The position numbers and the translations under genes are program-made. From Achromobacter ruhlandii (lineage in GTDB: Bacteria > Pseudomonadota > Gammaproteobacteria > Burkholderiales > Burkholderiaceae_B), in NCBI RefSeq assembly GCF_902859695.1, contig NZ_CADIJL010000005.1, positions 62,001 through 126,000 of the forward strand: a stretch of 64,000 nt of DNA, in the 5' to 3' direction. Below are positions 9,583 through 18,065 of the stretch, piece by piece; within the stretch, counting starts at the first letter, position 1, and each line of letters opens with the position of its first letter. The notes beneath the pieces are model-generated. The model worked only from the letters and a program-made list of their open reading frames with translations, was not told where the DNA came from and did no database searches.

Positions 9583-10878
9583 CTATGCCGCCGCCCAGCG
9601 CAACACGAAACGCGCGCCGCCCAGCGGACTGTCCGCCACGCAGATGCTGCCGTGGTGGCCGGCCGCGACACGCTGCACGATCGCCAGGCCCAGCCCCGCC
9701 CCGCCCGTGCCGCGGTCGCGGCTCTCATCGAGCCGGATGAAAGGCTCGAAGATCCGCTCGCGGTCGGCCACCGGGATGCCCGGCCCGTCGTCGTCGACGA
9801 TCAGTTCGAAATGCCCGGTCGGACTGTGCGTCAGCACGATGTCGATGCGGCCGTGGGCGTAGCGCACAGCGTTCTGCACCAGGTTCAGCAAGGCCCGGCT
9901 CATGTAGCGCGGATGCAGGCAGACGTGCGGTGGATGGCCATCGGCCACCCGGCACTCCACGTTGCGCGCCTGCGCCTGGTGCGCGACCTGCGCCAGCGCC
10001 TCGCCCAGCCAATCGCGCGTGTCGACCGTTTCCAGCCGCACGGTCTCTTCGGTGGGGCGTTCCAGCCGCGCGTACACCAGCAGTTCCGCCACCATGCTTT
10101 CCAGTTCGGAGATGTCCGCGCGCATGTCGCGCAACACGTGTTGATGCGTCGGCGGCAGGCCGCCACGGCCCAGCATGTCCACCTCGAACGAGAGCCGCGC
10201 CAGCGGCGTGCGCAGTTCGTGCGATACCGCGTTCGTCAGGCTGCGCTGGTTCTCGATCAAGGCGGCGATACGCTCGGCCATCTGGTTGAAGCTCTCGCCG
10301 ACATGGCGGATGCCGGCGATGCGCGACAGCCTCACGCGCTGGCTCAGTTCCCCCTGGCCCATGCGCAGCGCGGCATTGCGCAGCGCATCCATGTCGCGCC
10401 ACATGGGCAATGCCCATAGCCCCAGCAGGCCGACCGCCACCACCACGCCCAGGCAGAGCCACACGGACAAGGCGACCACGGTGTCGAACACGTTGGGCAG
10501 CCGCAATTCCAGCCATTGCGCGGGCTCGCCCGGCAACGGCACCAGGTGCGTATCGAAATCGTCCCGCATCACGACGCCAAAGGCCTGCCGTTGCTCGCGC
10601 TCGTCCTCGGTCAGGTGGACCTGCTCCGCGGGCAGCACCCGCAGCGCGATGCCGTAATGCGGCTGCACCTGCTCGCGCAGCAGGGTGTCGCGCTGCGCCG
10701 GCGGCACCGCGTCCAGCCGCTCATGCAACTCGTGGAACTGCCCGCGCAGCGACTGGAAGGCGACCTCTTGCACCATCGGCTTGAGCAGCGTCCCCAGTCC
10801 CTTGTCCACGAACAGATAGGCCAGTCCGAGACTGACCAGGACCACGATGACGACGCGAACGAGGAATTTGAGCATCAA
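9583..10878 (-). CDS. Sensor histidine kinase, RstB-like, without adjacent regulator
   Basis: A 431-residue inner-membrane sensor kinase. TM1 is at about residues 5-23, a periplasmic sensor follows, TM2 is at about 133-157, then a HAMP linker. The phospho-acceptor motif AVSHELRTPLARLSFEV lies near residue 220. The ATPase has its N box (NLVQNAVRYA), G1 (DDDGPGIP) and G2 (GTGGAGLGLA), so all catalytic boxes are intact. Such kinases are normally co-transcribed behind an OmpR-type response regulator. Here no receiver or winged-helix gene lies on either side; the upstream flank is the AT-rich insert with the ATPase/DUF4276 pair. It may be an orphan kinase or one cut off from its regulator. Confidence 0.92.
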   Translation of the reverse strand: MMLKFLVRVVIVVLVSLGLAYLFVDKGLGTLLKPMVQEVAFQSLRGQFHELHERLDAVPPAQRDTLLREQVQPHYGIALRVLPAEQVHLTEDEREQRQAFGVVMRDDFDTHLVPLPGEPAQWLELRLPNVFDTVVALSVWLCLGVVVAVGLLGLWALPMWRDMDALRNAALRMGQGELSQRVRLSRIAGIRHVGESFNQMAERIAALIENQRSLTNAVSHELRTPLARLSFEVDMLGRGGLPPTHQHVLRDMRADISELESMVAELLVYARLERPTEETVRLETVDTRDWLGEALAQVAHQAQARNVECRVADGHPPHVCLHPRYMSRALLNLVQNAVRYAHGRIDIVLTHSPTGHFELIVDDDGPGIPVADRERIFEPFIRLDESRDRGTGGAGLGLAIVQRVAAGHHGSICVADSPLGGARFVLRWAAA

Positions 10879-11428
10879 TAGCCTTGGGACCGGCGGCCCA
10901 CGGTGGCGGGCCCCTAGCGAGGCAGAGCGGGCATACAGAGGGGGCCAACTCCAACAATAGGAGCGCCCGACAGCCCGGAGATAGGCTACGCCAGACGCGG
11001 CGCATGCGCCTCCGAGATCATAAGAAATAAGGCAATCAGCGTTTCGCCGTCTTTTGTGCGGGATTTGTGAAGAAGCGTGAAACGTGGATCCCTTGCAATT
11101 TCAGACCCACCCACCATGTCGACTATGCGTCTGCGTAGTCCAATGGAAATTGGGTGCCCGGAGATGACCATATCGCTCTCAGGTAAGTCTTTCGGTGCCT
11201 ACCATCAAGTCCTTCGGTACATCGCGCGCCGGGCTCAACGAGTCACGCTATCATGCAAGAATATCTCCGCTTTTCCCCGCGGTATTGAGAGAATACGGAG
11301 TAACCAGTGACCTTCCGCAACCTACCACTTCCCAAGACCGCCTTCCGACACTTTGCGCAAATTGCGCTCCAGCTACCTAGCATTGGGTAAAACTAATGCA
11401 ATCATTGTTCTAGGATAGAGAGGCTTTC
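10879..11428. other. 550-bp gene-poor flank leading into an AT-richer insert
   Basis: Composition shifts from GC-rich to mixed at about 11020. I see no convincing gene. A 61-residue minus-strand frame at 10986-11171 has no recognised family. There is no trace of the response regulator expected upstream of the kinase. The last 150 bases (around 11390-11420, AT-rich) probably carry the promoter of the ATPase gene. Confidence 0.5.
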
Positions 11429-12634
11429 ATGTCTCAGATAGTCTTCATTCGAAGAGTAGTACTCCGCAACTACAAGAGCATCGGGAATTGTGATGTACAT
11501 CTACAGCCCTTGACCTTTCTTGTGGGACAAAATGGTGCGGGCAAAAGTAACTTTCTAGACGCTCTTCATTTCGTCCGAGATGCCCTCTCTGGCTCGCTGG
11601 ATAGTGCTATTAACGAGCGGGGCGGACTGAATGAGGTCCGCCGGCGTTCAAGCGGCCATCCAACCCACTTCGGCATTCGACTGGAATTTTGCCTCCGTGA
11701 TGGGCGTGACGGTTGGTACGCGTTCGACATCGGAGCAATGGCCAGCGGAGGCTATGAAGTACAACACGAAGAGTGCGTTATCAGTGGAATAGGCAAAGGT
11801 CCATTTTTCCGAATTAGCAAAGGCCGGTTGCGCGACAGCAGCGAAACAGCCTTTCCGTCAATCACTGCGGATCGATTGGCTTTGGTAGCGGCGTCCGGCT
11901 TTACCGTGTTCAGACCGGTGTTCGACGCCTTGACCGCAATGGGGTTCTATAACCTCAATCCAAAACTAATGCGTGAGCTCCAAAAACCTCAAGACGGCCG
12001 ATTATTGAAACCTGTCGGAGAGAATATAGCGAGTGTAATTGGACACCTGGAACGCGTAGCTCCGGAAAAAGTGAATCTCATTAAGGAATACCTACAATCT
12101 GTGGTGCCGATGGTCCACGGCATGGAGCGTAAGGTGATCGGCCCCATGGAGACACTTGAGTTTCGTCAGGAAATGGCGGGAGCAAGACATCCATGGAAGT
12201 TTCTAGCTCAGAATATGTCTGATGGAACTTTGCGTGCGTTGGGCGTAATGACAGCTCTGCTACAGAGCAATGTGGACTATTCGCCTACCTTGATTGGTAT
12301 TGAGGAACCGGAAACCGCGTTGCACCCAGCAGCTAGCGCATCGCTACGAGAAATTTTGGTCCACGCATCGAAACACACGCAAGTGTTGGTGACAAGCCAT
12401 AGTCCGGACCTATTGGACGACCGGAGTATCGAGGCCGATTCCATTCTGACGGTTGTATCCGAGGGTGGTGAGACAAAGGTCGTTCCATTAGACGAAGCAT
12501 CAAGGCAAGTACTCAGGGACCATCTTTTCTCTGCCGGGGAACTGCTACGAATGAATCAACTGGCGCCAGACCGAACCGTTATTGAGCAACAAATGGCAGT
12601 TCAGGCTGATCTGTTCGGAGAGATACAGTCATGA
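11429..12634 (+). CDS. AAA/ABC-type ATPase (AAA_21, OLD/RecF-like), putative defence
   Basis: A 401-residue ATPase with RecF/SMC-like layout. The opening FIRRVVLRNYKSIGN is typical, Walker A is GQNGAGKS at residues 33-40, a signature-like NMSDGTLRALGVM lies near residue 264, Walker B is LIGIEEPETALHP near 290, and the switch SHSPDLLD lies near 325. There is no nuclease domain in the protein itself. The next gene starts inside its stop codon (ATGA overlap), so the two are made together. Codon use and base composition differ clearly from neighbours, which suggests horizontal gain. Two-gene ATPase plus TOPRIM-like partners are common in anti-phage systems such as PARIS and Gabija; this pair is not one of those by name. 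Confidence 0.85.
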   Translation: MSQIVFIRRVVLRNYKSIGNCDVHLQPLTFLVGQNGAGKSNFLDALHFVRDALSGSLDSAINERGGLNEVRRRSSGHPTHFGIRLEFCLRDGRDGWYAFDIGAMASGGYEVQHEECVISGIGKGPFFRISKGRLRDSSETAFPSITADRLALVAASGFTVFRPVFDALTAMGFYNLNPKLMRELQKPQDGRLLKPVGENIASVIGHLERVAPEKVNLIKEYLQSVVPMVHGMERKVIGPMETLEFRQEMAGARHPWKFLAQNMSDGTLRALGVMTALLQSNVDYSPTLIGIEEPETALHPAASASLREILVHASKHTQVLVTSHSPDLLDDRSIEADSILTVVSEGGETKVVPLDEASRQVLRDHLFSAGELLRMNQLAPDRTVIEQQMAVQADLFGEIQS

Positions 12635-13221
12635 CATCAATTGCATCGATAGTGGAGGGGGATGGAGAGGTTGTCGCCCTGCCTCTGCTGTTGCGACGAT
12701 TAGCTTCGGAATGGAACGATGGTGCTATGGTGAATGCGCTCCAGCCAATTCGAGTTCGACGCGACAAGTTTTTAAACAAGGAGGACGAATTCCGAAGGCA
12801 ACTGCTTCTAGCTGCAGCCAAGTGCGGGAATGACGGTTGGATACTGATCGTTCTAGATGCAGACGATGATTGCCCAGTAGCGCTCGCACAGGAGATTCGC
12901 GCCAGAGCAAAACAGTATGTCCCCCATCGGCGGCTTTCGGTAGTGTTAGCAAATCGGGAGTTTGAGGCTTGGTTCATCGCTGCTGCCAGATCTTTGCATG
13001 GCATCCGCGGGTTCTCGCTCTTCGGCGACGAATGCCCTCAAGCCGAAATCCCCCGAAATGCCAAAGGCTGGATGAAGGAGCACATCCAGGGGGGCAGATA
13101 CAGTGAAATCCTGGACCAGCCTGCATTTACTGCGAAATTTGATCTGCAACAGGCTTACCAAAATAGCCGATCATTTCGAAAGTTGTGCAAAGAATGGGAG
13201 TTGAACACCACTGAAAAATAG
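12631..13221 (+). CDS. DUF4276 protein, TOPRIM-like partner of the ATPase
   Basis: A 196-residue DUF4276 protein. The acidic signature VEGDGEV is at residues 8-14, VLDADDDCP at about 74-82 and ANREFEAWF near 110; together they look like the Glu/Asp-x-Asp metal site of a TOPRIM fold. It overlaps the ATPase stop by four bases and is translationally coupled to it. DUF4276 genes often pair with such ATPases and are thought to be the effector, probably cleaving nucleic acid, but that is inference from fold and pairing. The region is AT-richer than its surroundings. Confidence 0.8.
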   Translation: MTSIASIVEGDGEVVALPLLLRRLASEWNDGAMVNALQPIRVRRDKFLNKEDEFRRQLLLAAAKCGNDGWILIVLDADDDCPVALAQEIRARAKQYVPHRRLSVVLANREFEAWFIAAARSLHGIRGFSLFGDECPQAEIPRNAKGWMKEHIQGGRYSEILDQPAFTAKFDLQQAYQNSRSFRKLCKEWELNTTEK

Positions 13222-13563
13222 CGGTAGCGAATTCTAGAGCGGAAGTTACATCATCACCAGCGGGCACTGCCCGCCATAGTGATGTTCCCGCACTAATCTT
13301 ATCCGCTGCCGGCAAGGCACTAACAATCAGCGAGGAATAAGAAAGATGCCCTCAACGCTGGGGGCAACCAGATCTGCCCCACCGCGTGCCGCCACGCCAA
13401 CGGTGGAGTACCCCAGGCAGCTTTAGTCCCGGCTTGCGGCTGGAGCGCGACGGGCGAGTGCTACTCCGCGCGAACAGAACGTGAAGCAGGGCGGCCTCGA
13501 ATACCTGGGCTGCACGACCATCGCAACCTGCGGGGAACTCGACCAGCGCGCATGCCCGCAACT
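13222..13563. other. 342-bp intergenic stretch at the insert's right edge
   Basis: It begins with a hairpin at 13249-13284 (GCGGGCA/TGCCCGC core, ATCAC/GTGAT outer arms) that probably ends the ATPase/DUF4276 transcript. GC content rises again after about 13360. A 71-residue minus-strand frame at 13352-13567 matches no family I know. No transposase or integrase is visible. Confidence 0.45.
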
Positions 13564-14358
13564 TCAAGCGTGCGTACGTCGTGCCACTTCCTCTGGCGCT
13601 GCCGGCGCCTTGATCAGGAATTCCTTAAGGCTGGCCACGTTGCTCTTCTTGAAGATGCGGTTCTTGTAGGTCACCACCGTGGTCGGCGACAGGCCCAGTT
13701 CGCGGCCCACTTCCTTGGCGGTGCGGCCCTGGCGCAGCAGGTCCGCCACCTGGACCTCGCGTTCGGACAGGCCCTCCGACCAGATCGGCGCCGGCGCGGC
13801 CTCGCGCCGGCACAGCTGGTGATGGCGCCGCGCCAGCGCAATCAGCAGCGGGGCGCGTCCGCGCATCACGTCGGTCACGCCCGGCGGATGCGAGCGCGAA
13901 AAATACAGGTTGATGTAGCTGGCGCCTTCGCTGCGCGCGCCGATCAGCGAGATCTTGCTGGCGAAGCCGGGCCGCTCGAACAGCAGTTCCCGGTACTCGG
14001 CATCCAGGATGCGCTCGGGCGCCGCGGCCTGGATGATCAGGTCCGGATGATGCTCGGGCCGACAGGCCAGGTCGCGCAGCAGCGCGTAGTTGGGATCGCG
14101 GCGGTAGAACTGGTCGTCGACATAGACCGTGGTGGTCCACTCGATCAGCGACTGGTTCAAGAGGCTGGCGGCCGACGAATACTGCACCGAGCCGTCGTGC
14201 CCGTAGAAGACGTGCGACACATGGTCGGCGGCCACGGTTTCGCGCAGCGCCATCAACAGCGCCGCGTGGAACATCGGTCCGCCCAGGTCCATGACGGCGG
14301 ACGCCGCCCACTGGTCCGTCCCCCCGTCCACGGCCAAGGGTTTGCTTGTCTCATCCAT
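13564..14358 (-). CDS. LuxR-family transcriptional regulator
   Basis: A 264-residue regulator with a C-terminal LuxR/NarL HTH (GLSEREVQVADLLRQGRTAKE, then ELGLSPTTVVTYKNRIFKK) at about residues 190-245. The N-terminal 180 residues show no receiver Asp and no autoinducer-domain hallmark I can name, so it is a solo LuxR with an unknown sensor part. It is divergent from the aromatic catabolic cluster starting at 14516 and is the obvious candidate to control it, with an aromatic acid or CoA ester as effector. The start ATG at 14358 leaves a 157-bp shared promoter region. Confidence 0.85.
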   Translation of the reverse strand: MDETSKPLAVDGGTDQWAASAVMDLGGPMFHAALLMALRETVAADHVSHVFYGHDGSVQYSSAASLLNQSLIEWTTTVYVDDQFYRRDPNYALLRDLACRPEHHPDLIIQAAAPERILDAEYRELLFERPGFASKISLIGARSEGASYINLYFSRSHPPGVTDVMRGRAPLLIALARRHHQLCRREAAPAPIWSEGLSEREVQVADLLRQGRTAKEVGRELGLSPTTVVTYKNRIFKKSNVASLKEFLIKAPAAPEEVARRTHA

Positions 14359-14515
14359 GGTTGTCGTCCCCCGTTCGGGCGTGTTTTTCCCGATTCTAAG
14401 GGCTTCCCGGCGATCCCGGTGTCCTCTCTCGTGAGGACATGACGCGCTCCGCCCGCGCTCCTAGAGTGGTGCCTGTGACATGCCTCGCAGAACCCTTGGA
14501 GCACTAGGGAAAACG

Positions 14516-16216
14516 ATGACAGAGCTTCCCCTCTACCCCTACCTCAGGCCGGACGAGATGGATCGTCCGCGCGCTGCCCCCCACCCCGTCGCGATCGTAG
14601 GCGCCGGGCTGACCGGCCTGACGCTGGCGCTGGATCTGGCGCGGCGCGGCATTCCCGTGGTGGTGCTGGACGACGACAATACCGTCGGCGTGCGCGGCCT
14701 GGCCTCGCGCGGCATGGTCTGGGCGCAACGCACGCTGGACATCTTCGACCGCCTCGGCATGGCCGGCGCCGTGGTCGACAAGGGCGTGCGCTGGAACGTC
14801 GGCCGCGTGCTGTGCCGCGACATGGCGGTGGCCTCGTTCACGCTGCAGGACCAGCCTGACATGCGCCACAACGGTTTCGTCAACCTGCAGCAGTATTACC
14901 TGGAAGCCTTCCTGGTCGAGGCGCTGCGGCGTGAACCGCTGGCCGACCTGCGCTGGCTCAACCAGGTGGTCGGGATCGAACCCTGTGCCGACGGCCCGGC
15001 CACGCTGCGCGTGCGCACGCCGGACGGCGCCTACGCCACCCGCGCCCAATGGGTGGTGGCCTGCGACGGCGCCAACAGCGCGGTGCGCGGCCTGCTGGGC
15101 CTGCGTCCGCTAGTCTATGACCGCACCGAGGACCGCTGGATCATCATCGACATCGTGCTGCGCGGCACCGCCTGGCCCGAGGAACGCTGGACCTGGCTCG
15201 ACGCCCGCAGCAATCACGGCCGCGCGGTATGGCGCCACAAGATGGCCGACGACACCTGGCGCCTGGACTTCCAGTTGCGCCCGGACGAAGACCCCGAAGC
15301 CGCCGCCACCGAGGCCGCCATGCGCCAGCGCGTCTGGGACCTGCTGGGCGAACGGGTCGATTTCGACATCGCCTGGCACGGCGTCTGGGCCTACCGCCAT
15401 GAATGCCTAGACCGCCTGCGCCACGGGCGGGTACTGTTCGCCGGCGACTCGGCCCACCTGGTGGCGCCGTTCGGCGCGCGCGGCGGCAATGGCGGCATCC
15501 AGGACGCCGACAACCTGGGCTGGAAACTGGCGCTGCTGCTGCAGGGCCGCGCCGACGCCGGGGTGCTCGACAGCTACGACGCCGAGCGCAAGCACGCCGC
15601 CATGGAGAACATCCGCCAGGCCCGCCGCTCTTCGCGCTTCGTCTATCCCGGCGCCGCCCGCTCGGCCGCGCTGTGGCGCGACGCCATCATCGCGCTGGCG
15701 CCGCGCCACACGCTGGCGGCGCGCATGATCAACACCGGCCGGCTCTGCATGCCGGCGGTCTATCCCGCATCGGCCTGGGTGCGCGGCGACCACGCCCACG
15801 CCGGCCGCGCCCTGCCCAACGTGCTGCTGCGGCAGGACGACGGCCTGTCCCTGCACGCGCTGCTCGGGCCCTGGTTCACCGTGCTGGTATTCGCCGACGC
15901 GTTGCCCCCGGACGTGCGCGACGATGCGCTGCTGCGCTGGGTCGCGGTGGGGCCGCTGTGCGATGCGCGCGGGCGCGACGCCCTGGCGCACCAGCTCGGC
16001 CAACCGATGGACGGCAGCGCCTGGCTGCTGCGGCCGGACCAGCACGTCATGGCCGCGGGCGGGCCGCAGGCCCTGGCGCCCGCCACGCTCGCGGCCTGGG
16101 TCAACGACGCGCTGCGACCGGCTGGCGCCGATGGCATCGATTCCCAACCCGAGGCCGCCGGCCTCCCCCACGCAAACGGAGACGCGCGCCATGCCGCAAT
16201 CCCAGCAACAGCTTGA
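14516..16216 (+). CDS. FAD-dependent aromatic hydroxylase (PheA/MhpA/TetX family)
   Basis: A 566-residue class A flavoprotein monooxygenase that would hydroxylate an aromatic ring using NAD(P)H and O2. The FAD-binding GxGxxG (VAIVGAGLTGLTLALDLA) is at about residues 25-42. The DG motif (VACDGANSAVRG) lies near 185 and the GD motif (VLFAGDSAHLVAPFGARG) near 307. The C-terminal 170 residues form the thioredoxin-like tail seen in phenol-hydroxylase and MhpA relatives. I chose the ATG at 16 bases after GCACTAGGGA; an upstream ATG at 14480 has no ribosome site. It heads a plus-strand cluster running to the fumarase gene. Confidence 0.9.
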   Translation: MTELPLYPYLRPDEMDRPRAAPHPVAIVGAGLTGLTLALDLARRGIPVVVLDDDNTVGVRGLASRGMVWAQRTLDIFDRLGMAGAVVDKGVRWNVGRVLCRDMAVASFTLQDQPDMRHNGFVNLQQYYLEAFLVEALRREPLADLRWLNQVVGIEPCADGPATLRVRTPDGAYATRAQWVVACDGANSAVRGLLGLRPLVYDRTEDRWIIIDIVLRGTAWPEERWTWLDARSNHGRAVWRHKMADDTWRLDFQLRPDEDPEAAATEAAMRQRVWDLLGERVDFDIAWHGVWAYRHECLDRLRHGRVLFAGDSAHLVAPFGARGGNGGIQDADNLGWKLALLLQGRADAGVLDSYDAERKHAAMENIRQARRSSRFVYPGAARSAALWRDAIIALAPRHTLAARMINTGRLCMPAVYPASAWVRGDHAHAGRALPNVLLRQDDGLSLHALLGPWFTVLVFADALPPDVRDDALLRWVAVGPLCDARGRDALAHQLGQPMDGSAWLLRPDQHVMAAGGPQALAPATLAAWVNDALRPAGADGIDSQPEAAGLPHANGDARHAAIPATA

Positions 16217-16397
16217 CGACCTGCTCGAACGCCTGATCGCGCTGACCGACCAGTGCGACGCCGCCGACCAGCGCGACAGCCTGGCGCGGCTGTCGCTGCT
16301 GCTGATCGAAGCGGTGGACGACGCGGCCCGCGTCCGGGCCGCCGTCGACGAAGTCCTCGCGGCGCGCGGCGAACCCGCCCCCCTGCACATCCCCTGA
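16191..16397 (+). CDS. Small DUF2783-like protein
   Basis: A 68-residue, mostly helical protein (MPQSQQQLDDLLERLIALTD at the start) that overlaps the hydroxylase stop by 26 bases and ends 17 bases before the VOC gene. DUF2783 proteins of this size recur beside FAD hydroxylases in aromatic clusters, and the LLERL...SLLLIEAVDD pattern fits, but I assign the family from memory of context and pattern. It may be an accessory subunit. There is no signal peptide and no cysteine apart from one at residue 22. Confidence 0.7.
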   Translation: MPQSQQQLDDLLERLIALTDQCDAADQRDSLARLSLLLIEAVDDAARVRAAVDEVLAARGEPAPLHIP

Positions 16398-16414
16398 CCC
16401 ACGGAGACCGCGCC

Positions 16415-17011
16415 ATGACGCAGCTTACCGATTCCCCCGCCCCCGCGGCCGCCTGCCCGTCCATCCAGGGCCTGCACCATTTCGCCTGGCGTTGCCGCGA
16501 TGCCGAGGAAACCCGCCGCTTCTACGAAGACATCCTGGGCCTGCCGCTGGTGCACGTGGTCAAGGAAGAACGGGTGCCGTCCACCGGTGAACACTGCCCC
16601 TTCGTGCACCTGTTCTTCGAATTCGCCGACCACTCGCACATTGCCTTCTTCGACCTGGGCGACAACGCGCTGAGCCAGCCCGATCCCGCCACGCCGCGCT
16701 GGGTCAACCACTTCGCCATGGAAATCCGCGGCGAGGCCGAACTGGAGCGCATGCGCCAGCGCCTGCTGGCGCATGGCGTGGAGGTGGTCGGCCCGACCGA
16801 CCATCACTTCATCCGCTCGATCTATTTCTTCGACCCCAACGGCATCCGGCTGGAACTGACGGCGCGCCTGCCCGTGGCCGACTACGTGGCGCGCAAGCGC
16901 CGCAGCGCCCACGAGGAACTGGCCGCCTGGAACCGCGACAAGGCCGCCGGCCTCAAGCCCGGCGCCACCGGCACCACCAGCCATGCGCGCCACCATGGCG
17001 GCGCGGACTGA
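16415..17011 (+). CDS. VOC-family metalloenzyme, candidate ring-cleavage dioxygenase
   Basis: A 198-residue vicinal-oxygen-chelate protein with two beta-alpha-beta-beta-beta modules. Likely metal ligands are His in GLHHFAWRC (residues 19-27), His/Glu in the second strand region (FVHLFFEF, ADHSHIAFFDL) and Glu in GIRLELTAR near residue 150. The fold covers glyoxalases and extradiol dioxygenases, so the reaction is open. The cluster has downstream enzymes for a maleyl-type ring-fission product but no other dioxygenase, so this protein is a candidate for ring cleavage or for handling an intermediate. The start ATG follows ACGGAGACC. Confidence 0.85.
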   Translation: MTQLTDSPAPAAACPSIQGLHHFAWRCRDAEETRRFYEDILGLPLVHVVKEERVPSTGEHCPFVHLFFEFADHSHIAFFDLGDNALSQPDPATPRWVNHFAMEIRGEAELERMRQRLLAHGVEVVGPTDHHFIRSIYFFDPNGIRLELTARLPVADYVARKRRSAHEELAAWNRDKAAGLKPGATGTTSHARHHGGAD

Positions 17012-17047
17012 CCCCGAATCCCTTCATTCATCCAGACAAGGAACACG

Positions 17048-18007
17048 ATGAGCAAGCCTTTCGCATCCCAGGCCGACGTGGCGGAGAAGAAGACCTCCTT
17101 CGAGCGCCTGTCCGAAAACGCCTACGCCTACATCGCCGACGGCGATCCCAACTCCGGCGTCATCATCGGCGACGACAGCGTGATGGTGGTCGACGCCACC
17201 GCCACGCCGGCCATGGCGCGGAACCTGATCCGCGCCATCCGCGGCGTCACCGACAAGCCCATCCGCCACGTCGCGCTGACGCACTACCACGCGGTGCGCG
17301 TGCTGGGCGCGTCGGCCTTCGCCGTCGAAGGCGCCGTCAACACCTACGCCAGCCGCGGCACCTACGAGCTGATCGCCGAACGCGGCCAGGCCGACATGGA
17401 TTCCGAGATCGGCCGCTTCCCGCGCCTGTTCCAGTCCGCCGAGACCATTCCCGGGCTGACCTGGCCCACCACCGTGTTCGAGCGCGAGCTGACCCTGTTC
17501 ATGGGCAAGCTGGAAGTGCGCATGATGCATCTGGGCGCCGGCCACACGCGCGGCGACTCCATCGTCTGGATTCCCTCGCAAGGCATCTGTTTCGCCGGCG
17601 ACCTGGTCGAATTCAACGCCGGCGTCTACACCGGCGACGCCTACCTGTCGGACTGGCCGGCCACGCTCGACCGGTTGCAGGCCCTGGCGCCGAAACAGAT
17701 GGTGCCCGGCCGCGGCCCCGCGCTCACCAGCGCCGGCGCCTGCCGCGAAGCCATCGGCTACACCCGCCGCTGGGTCGAGACGCTGTACGGCTGCGCTCGC
17801 CAGGGCGTGAGCGAAGGCAAGGGCCTCAAGCAGGTCTACGAAGACACCCGCCGCGTGATGGACCCCGAGTTCGGCCACGTCGTGATCTACGAACACGCCA
17901 TTCCCTTCGACATCTCGCGCGCCTTCGACGAAGCCAGCGGCATCACCGACCCGCGCGTCTGGACCGCCCAGCGCGACCGCGAGATGTGGGCCGAACTGAC
18001 CGCCTGA
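17048..18007 (+). CDS. Metallo-beta-lactamase-fold hydrolase with altered metal motif
   Basis: A 319-residue MBL-fold protein. The canonical HxHxDH motif reads THYHAVRVLGAS (near residue 80), so the Asp and the third His are replaced by Val and Arg. Other ligands remain: His in GAGHTRGDS near 165 and Asp in CFAGDLVEFN near 190. A one-metal site is likely. It lies 36 bp after the VOC gene inside the catabolic cluster and may hydrolyse a lactone, a CoA ester or another intermediate. There is no signal peptide. Confidence 0.85.
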   Translation: MSKPFASQADVAEKKTSFERLSENAYAYIADGDPNSGVIIGDDSVMVVDATATPAMARNLIRAIRGVTDKPIRHVALTHYHAVRVLGASAFAVEGAVNTYASRGTYELIAERGQADMDSEIGRFPRLFQSAETIPGLTWPTTVFERELTLFMGKLEVRMMHLGAGHTRGDSIVWIPSQGICFAGDLVEFNAGVYTGDAYLSDWPATLDRLQALAPKQMVPGRGPALTSAGACREAIGYTRRWVETLYGCARQGVSEGKGLKQVYEDTRRVMDPEFGHVVIYEHAIPFDISRAFDEASGITDPRVWTAQRDREMWAELTA

Positions 18008-18065
18008 CCCCTTTCGATATCGCGCGCCGCGTGTCTCGGCGCGCCTGACCACGGAATTGCCACCC

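Noticed and set aside
10986..11171. Possible 61-residue minus-strand gene
   Set aside because: No ribosome site, no known family, and composition at a boundary; too weak to call.
13352..13567. Possible 71-residue minus-strand gene
   Set aside because: Arg/Gly-rich translation typical of chance frames in GC-rich DNA.
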